Positions 52,501-60,515 of a stretch of DNA of 64,000 bases are shown piece by piece. Both the position numbers and the translations under genes were made by a program. Source of the DNA: Hoeflea_A sp965204935 (GTDB taxonomy: Bacteria; Pseudomonadota; Alphaproteobacteria; Rhizobiales; Rhizobiaceae); NCBI RefSeq assembly GCF_965204935.1, contig NZ_CBDBFO010000002.1. One strand, 5' to 3'. The number at the start of each line of letters is the position of its first letter. The first letter of the stretch is position 1. The notes beneath the pieces were generated by a model. That model ran no database searches. It had not been told where the DNA came from and saw nothing but the letters and a program-made list of their open reading frames with translations.

Positions 52501-54561
52501 CGGTCCTACCAGTCGCTGCAGGGCATTGGAGAAGGCTTCTCCGCGAGACTGAGCGAGGCGGCATCCGCCTACTCCGATGCAATCGAGGTTCGCCTGAACG
52601 AGCGCACCGAATCTCTCAACAAGCAGCTTTCGGAACTGACCAACCGCCTCAATGACAGCGAATCCGGTATCCTCGGCGCTGCTCAGGCCATCACCGACGC
52701 GGCCGTGGAGGCCGGTGAGAAGGTCGGCGAGCAGGCCCAGACCATTGCTTCCCATTTCGCTGACAGCGAAAGGGCCATGGATGCACGCAATGTTGCCATC
52801 AAGGCGACGCTAGACGAGCACACACGCGAGCTTAACTCGATGCTGTCGAGCCGCTCGGCCGAACTGTCCAAGCTCATCGACGAGCAGGCTGTACCGCTCG
52901 TCCAGGCCTATGCGGAGCGCGGGCATGAGATCACCGGCGAGCTGAAGAACATCACCGAGGCGAGCGCAGAGGAGTTGCGCGCCCAGAGCGCCGCACTGGT
53001 CGACGCGCTGACGTCGCGCACCCGTGAAACGCTGGAAGCCATAGATGCCGCCGGCAGCAGTCTGCGGACCGAGGTGACCGAACTCATCTCCGAGCTGGGG
53101 CGCAGCAATTCTGCGATTTCCAATCTGGTCAACAACACCGCCTCAACACTCGAGGATGTCGATTCGAAGCTGACAAACACGACCGAAAGATTTGCCGACA
53201 CGGCCGGTCGTGCGGCGGAGATGTTCTCGGGATCGACCGAAATCCTGCAATCCAATATCTCGCAGCTCGATTCGATTTCGAACGACACGCTGGCAAGGGT
53301 CAGCGCGATCTCCGGCAGCTTCGAGGATCATTCCAAGATGCTGTCGACGGCTTCGGACCTTCTGGGTTCGGCACAGTCCGGCCTTGCCAGCACGCTGGAA
53401 GAGCGCAAGGAGGCGCTGGACGGCCTGTCGAGCGGGCTGGTCAAGCGTTCCGAAGAGATCGAAAAGAACATGCGCTCGCTCGAGACGATCGTCGAGGATG
53501 CATTCGAAAAGGCGCAGAACCGCGCAAGCAGCACAGCCAAGGAATTGTCCGGCAGCCTATCTTCGTCGCTCGACAACATCGGCAATCTGCTCTCCGACAC
53601 CGAGACCCGGTCATCGACCACCGCTGACGCGATGAAGAACGCTATCAAGGAAGCTGTCGACGACGCCATCGGACGCTTCTCCGGCGCCACGGACGAAATC
53701 CGTGAACTGGCCGGCGCCATTCGCACCGAGCTTTCGGATACGCGCACGGAAATCAAGAAGGGCGTCTTTGACCTTCCTGAAGAGACCCGCGAGAGCACAG
53801 CGGCCATGCGCAATGCCGTTTCGGATCAGATCAAAGCGCTGCAGGACCTGTCATCGATCGTGCAGCAATCATCGCAGATGTTTGATCACTCCAGTCCGCG
53901 GAAAGCGGCTCCCGAGCCCCCGGCTCCCGCTGCTCCTGCCGCTGAGCGTGCACCGGAACAGCCAGCAGCCGAAGCGCCGCGCGAAGTTGCACCACCCAAG
54001 ACCGCGACGCCCAAGAGCGACCTGCGCGGCGGGCTCGGTGTCATGCAAAGCGGATCCCAGTCGGCGCCGAGGCAGCCGGAGAGCCGCAAGCCCCAGAGCG
54101 AGGGCTGGGTCAGGGATCTGTTGCGCAGCGCTTCCCGCAAGGAGGAAGAGGAAACACAACCCCAGCGCAGCAGCGCAAGCGGCACCGCGAGCAATGCCCG
54201 GGAACGCAATCCGCGCCAGGTCGTGGAATCCCTCAATTCGCTTTCCGTCGACATTGCCCGTGCCATCGATCATGACGCTTCCGTCGATCTGTGGCGGCGT
54301 TACCAAAGCGGAGAGCGGGACATCTTCACCCGGCGTCTTTACACCCTCAAGGGCCAGAAGACCTTTGAAGAGATCAAATCGAAATATGCACAGGAGCCGG
54401 AATTCCGCTCCGCCGTCGATCACTACATCGCGGATTTCGAGAAACTGCTGGCTGATGTCGCCAAGAACGACCGCGACAAGGTCGTCACCCAGACCTACCT
54501 GACATCGGACACCGGCAAGGTTTACACCATGCTGGCCCATGCGAGTGGACGGCTGAAGTAG
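49555..54561 (+). CDS. giant membrane-anchored coiled-coil repeat protein
   Basis: The protein has 1,668 residues. Residues 1-155 are polar, Ala/Gln/Arg-rich and probably disordered; two membrane helices follow (about 162-184 and 198-220). A very long helical part of Ser/Thr/Ala/Glu-rich sequence runs from about 224 to 1435 and contains nine tandem 33-residue repeats at 610-906. A Pro/Ala-rich linker (about 1445-1550) leads to a compact C-terminal domain (1551-1668) with ARAIDHDASVDLWRRYQSGE and FTRRLYTLKGQKTFEEIK. Homologues in Hyphomicrobiales are usually annotated as hypothetical, kinesin-like or apolipoprotein-like. It could span the cytoplasm or periplasm as a scaffold; function unknown. 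ATG at 49555 was preferred to a TTG three codons earlier. Confidence 0.85.
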   Translation: MAKRNAQSKTASDDPLKALEDALRLDLEGDGDSSLVDEPSLEDLEAQVASAAAELAKSDSEASAKEASSNTRQSSRRQSAKPAPTRNTAAKSAPQQPAQQNRVSRVQPKPQTRSQKRQQTAQQKAAKTPAPLFAPANDDSRESRAAIMRSLDGKGGRTARIITYVLAGLWVLGGLGLFNLVYGDSFTSVADLADSPQFMMMILAIVLPVMIILAFGMMIARAQEMRAVAKSMAELAVRLFEPETMATDNIMRVGQAVRREVSAINEGIERTIARASELETLVHSEINALEHSYSDNEVRLRSLVEGLANEREAIVSHSERVRASIVSAHEQLREELETAGDEISSRLTTSGKAVAALLDTRTTKLSEQADELTQSVSDLLQKRTEALMLSFGNSGRALATEFDNRLEALQFNLTEHGQALLSEFETRASSLDNNTKKLNTILNERARQLNETLVTRTKEISESLSVGEQALSGGLDSVIESLNAKLDEKAVNFRQSLQHHAEDAMSDLDVRSGFFQERMQSSISQLNTAFDERVSEFTAAFKQRSGGLTEKLGESLENIADTLSSNADRIAGTLSERSNTLEQMLAGSSAEIEAKLEAKAGAVEAALRNTSERVDQLMVGGTEAIAQAVDDRTTALSASLETSAANIAGLINEGSQTINNSAIDNAQKLEETLTASAERLEGLIGFGTAAINNATSDSADKLESTLGSSAERLQNLIREGTQAIGNISTESTQTLAGTLGTNAERLESILTEGSETVGRAVTENTHALAVTLGSNAERIDNLLRQGTGSIAKSITDHTQSLENALDSGAQRIDGLVSDGTGSIARAVTDSTQQLAETLDQNSGRIDVLISEGSQKIANSVIDNTEALASTLGTNADRIDTLMSAGNEKITETLSNEFVALSGKLDESVSAMDTTLSANVDRIGATIDERTANMQERLETMDTALGAGLESVTATIETQALGMATTLRETVAQTVEHMDAEAQRSYQSLQGIGEGFSARLSEAASAYSDAIEVRLNERTESLNKQLSELTNRLNDSESGILGAAQAITDAAVEAGEKVGEQAQTIASHFADSERAMDARNVAIKATLDEHTRELNSMLSSRSAELSKLIDEQAVPLVQAYAERGHEITGELKNITEASAEELRAQSAALVDALTSRTRETLEAIDAAGSSLRTEVTELISELGRSNSAISNLVNNTASTLEDVDSKLTNTTERFADTAGRAAEMFSGSTEILQSNISQLDSISNDTLARVSAISGSFEDHSKMLSTASDLLGSAQSGLASTLEERKEALDGLSSGLVKRSEEIEKNMRSLETIVEDAFEKAQNRASSTAKELSGSLSSSLDNIGNLLSDTETRSSTTADAMKNAIKEAVDDAIGRFSGATDEIRELAGAIRTELSDTRTEIKKGVFDLPEETRESTAAMRNAVSDQIKALQDLSSIVQQSSQMFDHSSPRKAAPEPPAPAAPAAERAPEQPAAEAPREVAPPKTATPKSDLRGGLGVMQSGSQSAPRQPESRKPQSEGWVRDLLRSASRKEEEETQPQRSSASGTASNARERNPRQVVESLNSLSVDIARAIDHDASVDLWRRYQSGERDIFTRRLYTLKGQKTFEEIKSKYAQEPEFRSAVDHYIADFEKLLADVAKNDRDKVVTQTYLTSDTGKVYTMLAHASGRLK
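51382..52272 (+). repeat. nine tandem 99-bp coding repeats (33 residues each)
   Basis: The repeat unit reads approximately NAERIDxLLxEGTxxIAxxV followed by TDxTxxLxxTLGS. Nine units in perfect register (9 x 99 = 891 bases, no gaps) encode residues 610-906 of the giant protein. Thirty-three residues equals three 11-residue turns, as in apolipoprotein-like amphipathic helices. The DNA units are diverged, so this is an old expansion, not a recent slippage tract. Confidence 0.88.
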
Positions 54562-54586
54562 CAGAAAAAGTCAGTCTCAATTAAGA

Positions 54587-54624
54587 GCCGCCGGTGCAAA
54601 CATGCGCCGGCGGCTTTCGGTTTT
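54587..54624 (+). terminator. terminator after the giant gene
   Basis: GCCGCCGG and CCGGCGGC (54587-54594, 54607-54614) pair around a 12-base loop that can itself pair, followed by TTTCGGTTTT. It lies 25 bases past the stop codon. Confidence 0.75.
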
Positions 54625-54659
54625 AATCAGGCTCTGTTTGAAGTCGGTCTCTACCAGCC

Positions 54660-55265
54660 TCAGACGATCTTGAGGACCCAGGCAACGATATCGTTCAGGA
54701 CATCGCCATTGGCCTGATCCAGCGCTGAGATGAAGGCCTCGTTGTTGCTTCCGGGAACCGGTGCCGTGGCCTGGAACACTCTTTGGGCACGTACAACGCC
54801 GTTGCGGTCATTGATGATCCTGACGGAGATTTCAACGACAGCCGTATCCTCACCACCGGTGATGATTTCAAACGCTCTGATCGTCGGTGAGATGAGATAG
54901 TCGACCGCAATCCCGTCACCCGGCTTTCCGACACCGCCGAGCCGGCCTGAATCCTCGAGCGCCTCAACCAGCTTTTCCTGGATAATCTCCGGCAGATTGT
55001 CATTCCATTGCGATTTCGAAAGATATTGTATCGACGAGGGCGAAGTGCGGATGACGATGTTGGCGCCATCCAGCGATTTCAATGCGCCCGGATCCGTCAC
55101 GACAACCTGCCGCCCGCGCGAATAGGGTCCCTTTACGGGCGGAATGCTGGAGAGCTCATAGGTATCCTTCTTGGCACCGCCACCAAGCGCAGCACAGCCC
55201 CCCAGCGCCGCTACGCTGATCATGAGAGCCGCCAGTGCGAAGGATTTTCCGGTCCCGTAAGTCAA
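54660..55265 (-). CDS. ABC-type transport auxiliary lipoprotein of the Mla-like system
   Basis: The protein has about 201 residues with a lipoprotein signal ending in lipobox LGGC and a domain of the ABC_trans_aux type (YELSSIPPVKGPYSRGRQVV, VVTDPGALKSLDGANIVIRT, DYLISPTIRAFEIITGGEDT). Such lipoproteins (PqiC/LetA-cluster-like) serve MCE-domain lipid transporters in the periplasm. I chose TTG at 55265, where GAGGGG lies directly upstream; starts further up would overlap mlaD. It is the last gene of the operon mlaE-mlaF-mlaD-lipoprotein. Confidence 0.85.
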   Translation of the reverse strand: MTYGTGKSFALAALMISVAALGGCAALGGGAKKDTYELSSIPPVKGPYSRGRQVVVTDPGALKSLDGANIVIRTSPSSIQYLSKSQWNDNLPEIIQEKLVEALEDSGRLGGVGKPGDGIAVDYLISPTIRAFEIITGGEDTAVVEISVRIINDRNGVVRAQRVFQATAPVPGSNNEAFISALDQANGDVLNDIVAWVLKIV

Positions 55266-55327
55266 AGTCCCCTCTTTCAAGCTGTCCCCACAGCATCTTC
55301 TAGCTATCAGTACCCCGGAACGGAATG

Positions 55328-56701
55328 TCAACGCCGACGACGCCCGTCATAGGTCTTTACGTCACCGGATGTGCCGAAAAGGATACTCTGCGGGTCATTG
55401 CCGATCTTGGTGAAGGCGCGCTCGATCCGCGTAATGGACCTGCGGGCCTCATTGATCAGGGCCTCAAAGTCGCGCAGCCCGGTTCCAGTGAACTGCTGCA
55501 GGTTTGAGGCAATCGGACCGATGGCTACATTGATCTTCTCACCGACTTCCTGGAATGTCTGAAGCGTCTTCTTCGCCTCGGCCACGAGGCCGGAACCATC
55601 ACCCTGCCCCAGGAACCCGTCCAGTTTGTCGAGCGTCGTCTGAACCTTCTGCGCCGCCTCGTTCAGGCTCGCCGAAAGCTGCTCGACATTGGTGATGATC
55701 TGATTGATATCGTCATTGCGGTTTTCGATCGTATTGGCAACCGTCGTCAGGCTGGCGATGCCCTCACGCGCCTGCGCGCTCGCGGCGGCGACGTTGTCTA
55801 CGGTCTCACCCACCTTCTGGGCATCAATCGCGGCAACGATCGTATCGATGCCTTCCAGCGTCTTTTGGGCATCCTCCCCGAGTTTCGCCAGGCTCGCCGC
55901 GGCCGCCTTCACATCCTCCATGATCGGCTGGATATCGGTCGACGCGTCGGCAACATTGGCGCTCACCTCGGCAACATTGTCGACAATCTCCGTGACTTTC
56001 TCAGGATCCACCGCGGCCAGGATGTTATCCGCACGTGTAACAACGGATTCCAGCTTTCCTGATACGCTCTCAAGCGTCGTCGAGAGCGACGACACATTTT
56101 TCAGGAAATCGTTTATACCATCCGAATTGGCTGCCAGCGCGTCAGAGAATGTTTCAACATTGTCGACGGTCTTGGTCAGCGGCCCCTTCGCCGTATCGAC
56201 AAACTCCTCGATGCCCTTGACCGCATTGTTGACCCGTCCGAGGATATCCTCCGCAGTTGCCAATATGTTGGTTACGCTCGATTCGTCGGCGGTCAGAATG
56301 GCATAGCTGCCCTTTTCTACCGCCTCTTCCAGAATATTGACACCGCTTGTGTCACCGCCACTCAACTCGATATGCGACTGACCGGTCAGACCCTGGATAC
56401 CGAGTTTCGCCTTTGTGGTGGCATAGACCGGCGCCGATGCCCGAACTTCGGTCATGGCAAGCACGAAATTCGGATCCACGCCGTCGATGGTCAGCGATTG
56501 CACGGAGCCCACCCTGATGCCGTTGAAGAGCACGGGTGCGCCGACGCTCAGGCCGCTCGCCGAACCCGGAATGCGAATCTCGAGCTGCGCCATCTGGCCG
56601 GACTTCCCGAACGTCGCCATCCAGTAGACGAACCCGAAAGCCGCAGCCATCACGATAATCGTGAACAAGCCGACAAGCGTGTAATTGGCTTTGGTTTCCA
56701 T
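55328..56701 (-). CDS. mlaD: MCE-domain lipid-binding protein MlaD
   Basis: The 457-residue protein has an N-terminal membrane anchor (YTLVGLFTIIVMAAAFGFVY), an MCE domain at about 38-120 (SGLSVGAPVLFNGIRVGSVQ, GIQGLTGQSHIEL) and a long helical C-terminal region of about 330 residues. It should form a periplasmic hexameric ring on the MlaE permease that guides phospholipids. It is much longer than E. coli MlaD (183 residues) and resembles the long rhizobial MCE proteins whose helices may build a tube. Confidence 0.92.
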   Translation of the reverse strand: METKANYTLVGLFTIIVMAAAFGFVYWMATFGKSGQMAQLEIRIPGSASGLSVGAPVLFNGIRVGSVQSLTIDGVDPNFVLAMTEVRASAPVYATTKAKLGIQGLTGQSHIELSGGDTSGVNILEEAVEKGSYAILTADESSVTNILATAEDILGRVNNAVKGIEEFVDTAKGPLTKTVDNVETFSDALAANSDGINDFLKNVSSLSTTLESVSGKLESVVTRADNILAAVDPEKVTEIVDNVAEVSANVADASTDIQPIMEDVKAAAASLAKLGEDAQKTLEGIDTIVAAIDAQKVGETVDNVAAASAQAREGIASLTTVANTIENRNDDINQIITNVEQLSASLNEAAQKVQTTLDKLDGFLGQGDGSGLVAEAKKTLQTFQEVGEKINVAIGPIASNLQQFTGTGLRDFEALINEARRSITRIERAFTKIGNDPQSILFGTSGDVKTYDGRRRR

Positions 56702-56771
56702 CGTTGAACGTCCGGTTCAGCCTCATCCGCCGGTGATTCTTGAACATTCCGGAGCCCGACTATGGCCCAAT

Positions 56772-57596
56772 TCACTTCTTGCGCACAAGCGAACGGGCTC
56801 TTTTACCCCGGAAATAAGACTTAACCCATGGCTCGTCGCTGGCGAGCATGTCCTCAATTGTCCCTTCGACCGCAATTTTCCGGTTTCCCAGCACCGCGAT
56901 CCGGTCACAGACCGAGAACAGGCTGTCGAGGTCGTGAGTCACCATATAGACCGTCAGACCCAGCGTGTCCCGCAGTTTGCTGATCAATTCGTCAAACTCT
57001 GCCGCACTGATCGGGTCCAGTCCGGAGGTCGGCTCGTCGAGAAAGACGAGATCCGGATCGAGTGCCAGCGCACGCGCCAGCGCCGCGCGCTTGATCATGC
57101 CGCCCGAAAGTTCCGACGGGTAAAGATCCGCCGTTTCCGGACGCAGGCCCACAAGTTCGATCTTCAGGAGCGCAAGCTCATCCATGAGTTCCTTTGGCAA
57201 ATCGAGATATTCACGCATCGGAACCTGTATGTTCTCAAGCACCGTCAGCGCCGAAAACAAGGCGCCGTGTTGGAAAAGCACGCCCAGACGCATATCCAGC
57301 GCTATACGCTGGTGCGGCGTTGCGGTGTCGTAATCGATGCCGAGGATCTTGATTGATCCACCCTGGCGCGACGAAAGCTGCAGGATCGTGCGCAGCAAGA
57401 CCGACTTTCCGGCGCCGGATGCGCCCACAAAGCCGAGGATCTCACCCCGCCAGATATCGAGATCGAGATGATCCAGAACCTGGTGTGTCCCAAATGATAC
57501 GCTGATATCGCGCGCCTCAAGGATGCACTCGCGCCCCGCCGCGTTGCGCCGGATCTTGCCATCGAGCTGGTAGTGGTTGTGGGAGACGTCCGCCAT
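56772..57596 (-). CDS. mlaF: lipid transport ATP-binding protein MlaF
   Basis: The 274-residue ATPase has Walker A GASGAGKSVLLRTIL, a Q-loop in GVLFQHGALFSALTV, the ABC signature SELSGGMIKRAALARALA and Walker B LVFLDEPTSGLDPISA, with the D-loop and H-loop THDLDSLF following. The GGMIKR form of the signature is typical of MlaF. It powers phospholipid movement across the inner membrane. Start at 57596 lies four bases after the mlaE stop; coupling is likely. Confidence 0.94.
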   Translation of the reverse strand: MADVSHNHYQLDGKIRRNAAGRECILEARDISVSFGTHQVLDHLDLDIWRGEILGFVGASGAGKSVLLRTILQLSSRQGGSIKILGIDYDTATPHQRIALDMRLGVLFQHGALFSALTVLENIQVPMREYLDLPKELMDELALLKIELVGLRPETADLYPSELSGGMIKRAALARALALDPDLVFLDEPTSGLDPISAAEFDELISKLRDTLGLTVYMVTHDLDSLFSVCDRIAVLGNRKIAVEGTIEDMLASDEPWVKSYFRGKRARSLVRKK

Positions 57597-57600
57597 ATCT

Positions 57601-58812
57601 CTAGAAATCGATCGCGCCATAGAAGATGGCAAACAGGCCGTCGACGAGGATAACCACAAAAATCGATTTGACCACAGCGGAGGTGACATGACGTCCAAGG
57701 GATTCGGCGCTGCCGCCGACCTTTAGTCCCTCGACAGACGAAACGATGCCAATGATCAGCGCCATGAACGGCGCCTTGATCATGCCGGATACAATCGTTG
57801 ACATATCGATCGCCTCGCGCAGCCGCGTCATGAACGTATCCGGCGTAATTCCTGAATAAACCCAAGTCGTTAGCCCCGCACCGATCAAAGCTGCAAAATT
57901 CGCCACGATTGTCAGCGCCGGCAGCATGACGGTCAGCGCCACCAGGCGTGGGAACACCAGCACGCCGACGGGGTTGAGGCCCATCACCTTGAGGGCATCA
58001 ACTTCCTCGCGCATTTTCATCGAGCCGATTTCGGCTGTAATCGCCGAACCGGAGCGACCGGCAATCATGATCGCGGTCAGGAGCACGCCGATTTCCCGCA
58101 GCTGGAGGATTCCAACGAGATCCACTACAAAGATCTCGGCGCCGAAGTAACGCAGTTGGAAGGCACCCTGCTGTGCGATGATACCGCCGATCAGGAACGA
58201 CATCAGCGCGATGATCGGCACCGCCCGTACCCCGGTGTGGTCCATCTGGCTGATGATCGCCGCGGGTGACACACCGTCGGAACGGTCGAGTTTCAGTTGC
58301 GTGCCCCGCACCGCCGAACCCAGAATATACATGGCCGCCAGAAAGTCCTCCCAGAAGGACATGGTCAGGCGGCCGATCGGTTCAAAAATCCTGTCGAGCA
58401 TGCTCCGCCGGTCTTCGGCTTCATCATCCTCATACTTGACACGAAGCGCCTTGCCGACCGCGTCGAGCAGCGTGTTCAGGTCCTCGCCTACGGACTGATA
58501 GGCGACCTTCAGGCCGCGCAACTCCAGGTGATCACGCAGCCGCTCCACGATCAGTGCACCCGAGGTATCGACCTTGCCGACCCCGGCAAAGTCCACGATC
58601 ACCTGCTGGCCGGAAAGAGACTTTTCAAGACCGCGCATCGTCGCGTCGATTTCGGCCACGCAATGGAGCTGCCAGTCACCGGACAAGGCAACACGAGACT
58701 GGTCCGCTGACGTGCTCACATCGACTTTCGGTTCACTCGGTTCGTCGACGGCCGCCGTGTTTTCCCCGGCGGATGCGGCACTGTTAGAATCACTGCGTGG
58801 TGGCAACGGCAT
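57601..58812 (-). CDS. mlaE: lipid transport permease MlaE with N-terminal STAS domain
   Basis: The protein has about 403 residues. The first 130 form a STAS domain (VALSGDWQLHCVAEIDATMR, VIVDFAGVGKVDTSGALIVE), the role played by separate MlaB in E. coli; the rest is the MlaE permease (FLIGGIIAQQGAFQLRYFGA, EIGVLLTAIMIAGRSGSAIT, GLNPVGVLVFPRLVALTVML). Fusion explains why no mlaB gene is present. The start is uncertain: ATG 58812 gives a sensible N-terminus but has a weak ribosome site. It is divergent from the LpxD-like gene; the 263 bases between hold both promoters and nothing else recognisable. Confidence 0.93.
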   Translation of the reverse strand: MPLPPRSDSNSAASAGENTAAVDEPSEPKVDVSTSADQSRVALSGDWQLHCVAEIDATMRGLEKSLSGQQVIVDFAGVGKVDTSGALIVERLRDHLELRGLKVAYQSVGEDLNTLLDAVGKALRVKYEDDEAEDRRSMLDRIFEPIGRLTMSFWEDFLAAMYILGSAVRGTQLKLDRSDGVSPAAIISQMDHTGVRAVPIIALMSFLIGGIIAQQGAFQLRYFGAEIFVVDLVGILQLREIGVLLTAIMIAGRSGSAITAEIGSMKMREEVDALKVMGLNPVGVLVFPRLVALTVMLPALTIVANFAALIGAGLTTWVYSGITPDTFMTRLREAIDMSTIVSGMIKAPFMALIIGIVSSVEGLKVGGSAESLGRHVTSAVVKSIFVVILVDGLFAIFYGAIDF

Positions 58813-59075
58813 TGTTGACAAATACCGAGTTCTAGGTCCCCTGTCACCGCCTATAACTATTGTGAAGGCCTGCAACCACTGCCTTGTGATCCGGAACAAG
58901 GGCTGCCGCTGGTACTGTTTGAAGTGCCCATTGAATGCATGTATGGTCGCGCCGGCTCGGGAAACCCCCTATCGCCAACCCCGAATTCTCTGCGCCTGTC
59001 GCAGGATCCAAAGGCTCGCAACGGCGCGGGCGGGAACAACAGCGGGCGTTCACCAGATCCCGGGAGAATAAAAAT

Positions 59076-60134
59076 ATGAAAGCACATGAGATCGCCGAGG
59101 CACTTGGTGGAGAGGTGGACGGAAACCCGGAGCTCGAGATCACTCGCGCGGTTCAGCCGGATATCGCGGACGGCGACGCCGACCTTGCGGTTGCGCTTTC
59201 GCGCGAGTTCCTGGCGGGTCTTGCAACAACCAGGGCAGCAGCGGCACTTGTTCCGGCCGGTGTAACGGATATCGAGATCGCAGCCGGAACGGTTGTTCGC
59301 GTTCCGGCGGATCGCAAGACGCTGCCATTGCTTTCGTCCCTCCTTCGCAGGCGCCCGAAGGTCAATGACGGCGTGCACCCGACGGCGGTTTTGGGTGAGA
59401 ATGTTTCCCTCGGCGCAAAGGTCCGGATCGGGCCGCTGTGTGTTATCGGCGACAACGTCACCATCGGCGACGAGACAACCATCGTCTCCCAGGCGACAAT
59501 TTCGGACCTCGCCGAAATCGGTCCCGGCTCGATTTTGTTCTCGGGCGTGCGGATCGGCATCGGCGTCAAGGTCGGCGCCCGCGCCGTGATACATCCCAAT
59601 GCTGCCATCGGCGCCGATGGATTCAGTTTTCATCCCGTGGATCCGGGCAATGTTGAAGCCGCAAAGGCGACCGGAAACGTCTCCGACAACAAGGGTCGCG
59701 ATTCTACCCTGTTGAAAAACGAAAGCCTTGGTTCGGTGATCATCGGCGACGATGTCGAGATCGGCGCCGCGTCGGCCATTGATTCCGGAACGCTGAAACC
59801 GACAAGGGTGGGACGCGGCACCAAGATCGACGATCTCGTGATGATCGGACACAACGTGCAAATCGGAGAAGACTGCATATTGTGCGCGCAGGTCGGAATT
59901 GCCGGAAGTACCGTTATCGGGGACCGCGTGACCCTCGGTGGACAGGCCGGTATCGGCGACAACCTGACAATCGGCGACGATTCCATAATCGGAGCAACGG
60001 CGGCGGTCGGAACACCGGTCCCGGCAGGTGGCATCTATCACGGCACGCCGGCCGTTCCCAGAAAACAGGCCGCCCGCGAACTTCACAATCTGCGCAAGCT
60101 CGATCGCCTGCTAAAGAAAATGGAAACCAAATAG
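59076..60134 (+). CDS. LpxD-like left-handed beta-helix N-acyltransferase
   Basis: The 352-residue protein has an N-terminal uridine-binding-like LpxD domain (MKAHEIAEALGGEVDGN, LALVPAG-like AAALVPAG) and a hexapeptide-repeat beta-helix (GENVSLGAKVRIGPLCVIGD onward) with LpxD landmarks GADGFSFH at 179-186 and the catalytic His in MIGHNVQIGED (H259). LpxD moves an acyl chain from ACP to a UDP-sugar amine in lipid A synthesis. The second His conserved in LpxD (GH in GGQxGLAGHLxIG) is Asn here (GGQAGIGDNLTIG, N296). The C-terminal HNLRKLDRLLKKME helix is LpxD-like. It is away from the usual bamA-lpxD-fabZ-lpxA cluster and is followed by ACP and ketosynthase genes, so it is probably a specialised paralogue. 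GGGAGA precedes the ATG. Confidence 0.88.
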   Translation: MKAHEIAEALGGEVDGNPELEITRAVQPDIADGDADLAVALSREFLAGLATTRAAAALVPAGVTDIEIAAGTVVRVPADRKTLPLLSSLLRRRPKVNDGVHPTAVLGENVSLGAKVRIGPLCVIGDNVTIGDETTIVSQATISDLAEIGPGSILFSGVRIGIGVKVGARAVIHPNAAIGADGFSFHPVDPGNVEAAKATGNVSDNKGRDSTLLKNESLGSVIIGDDVEIGAASAIDSGTLKPTRVGRGTKIDDLVMIGHNVQIGEDCILCAQVGIAGSTVIGDRVTLGGQAGIGDNLTIGDDSIIGATAAVGTPVPAGGIYHGTPAVPRKQAARELHNLRKLDRLLKKMETK

Positions 60135-60254
60135 CTTCTTGCCCTGCCGGTGCGAAACCGCTATCCCATTTCCTCGTGGTCGCAGGTAGATCAGTATGCG
60201 CGACCGGCCGAACCAAAATGAAGTAAAACTGAAATTGCGATACTGAATAGAACC

Positions 60255-60515
60255 ATGGCACTCGATCCAGAACGCACGATCGCGAAGATCATAGGCGAGC
60301 AACTCGGGCACGATCCGGAGAAAATCGACGCTTCAACGTCGCTGGACTCGCTCGGGGTGAACTCACTGGAGCTGATCGAAATCATTATGACGATCGAGGA
60401 AGAGTACGATATCGCCATCGACATCGACACCGTCTCGGCCGCTGAAAACATCAAGACCGTTGGCGACCTGCTTGAACTCGGCAAGTCGATGGGCATCGGA
60501 TCCGCCAAGGCATGA
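60255..60515 (+). CDS. acyl carrier protein
   Basis: The 86-residue acidic protein has the ACP four-helix pattern with the phosphopantetheine Ser in DSLGVNSLELIEIIMTIEEE (S37) and EEYDIAIDIDTVSAAENIKT. The motif is NSL rather than the usual DSL, which sets it apart from the housekeeping AcpP. It is too short and lacks the sequence of AcpXL, the C28 carrier of rhizobia. It overlaps the downstream ketosynthase gene by four bases (ATGA), so the two are made together; it lies 120 bases after the LpxD-like gene. Confidence 0.9.
   Translation: MALDPERTIAKIIGEQLGHDPEKIDASTSLDSLGVNSLELIEIIMTIEEEYDIAIDIDTVSAAENIKTVGDLLELGKSMGIGSAKA

Noticed and set aside
51373..52755. 460-codon open frame on the minus strand with repeats
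   Set aside because: It mirrors the 33-residue repeats of the giant gene on the other strand; the repeat pattern is explained by the plus-strand protein.
60255..60515. AcpXL, the very-long-chain carrier protein of rhizobia
   Set aside because: The protein is shorter, and the motif and helices differ from AcpXL; the neighbouring genes (fabZ, two fabF, adh, lpxXL) of the acpXL cluster are missing.
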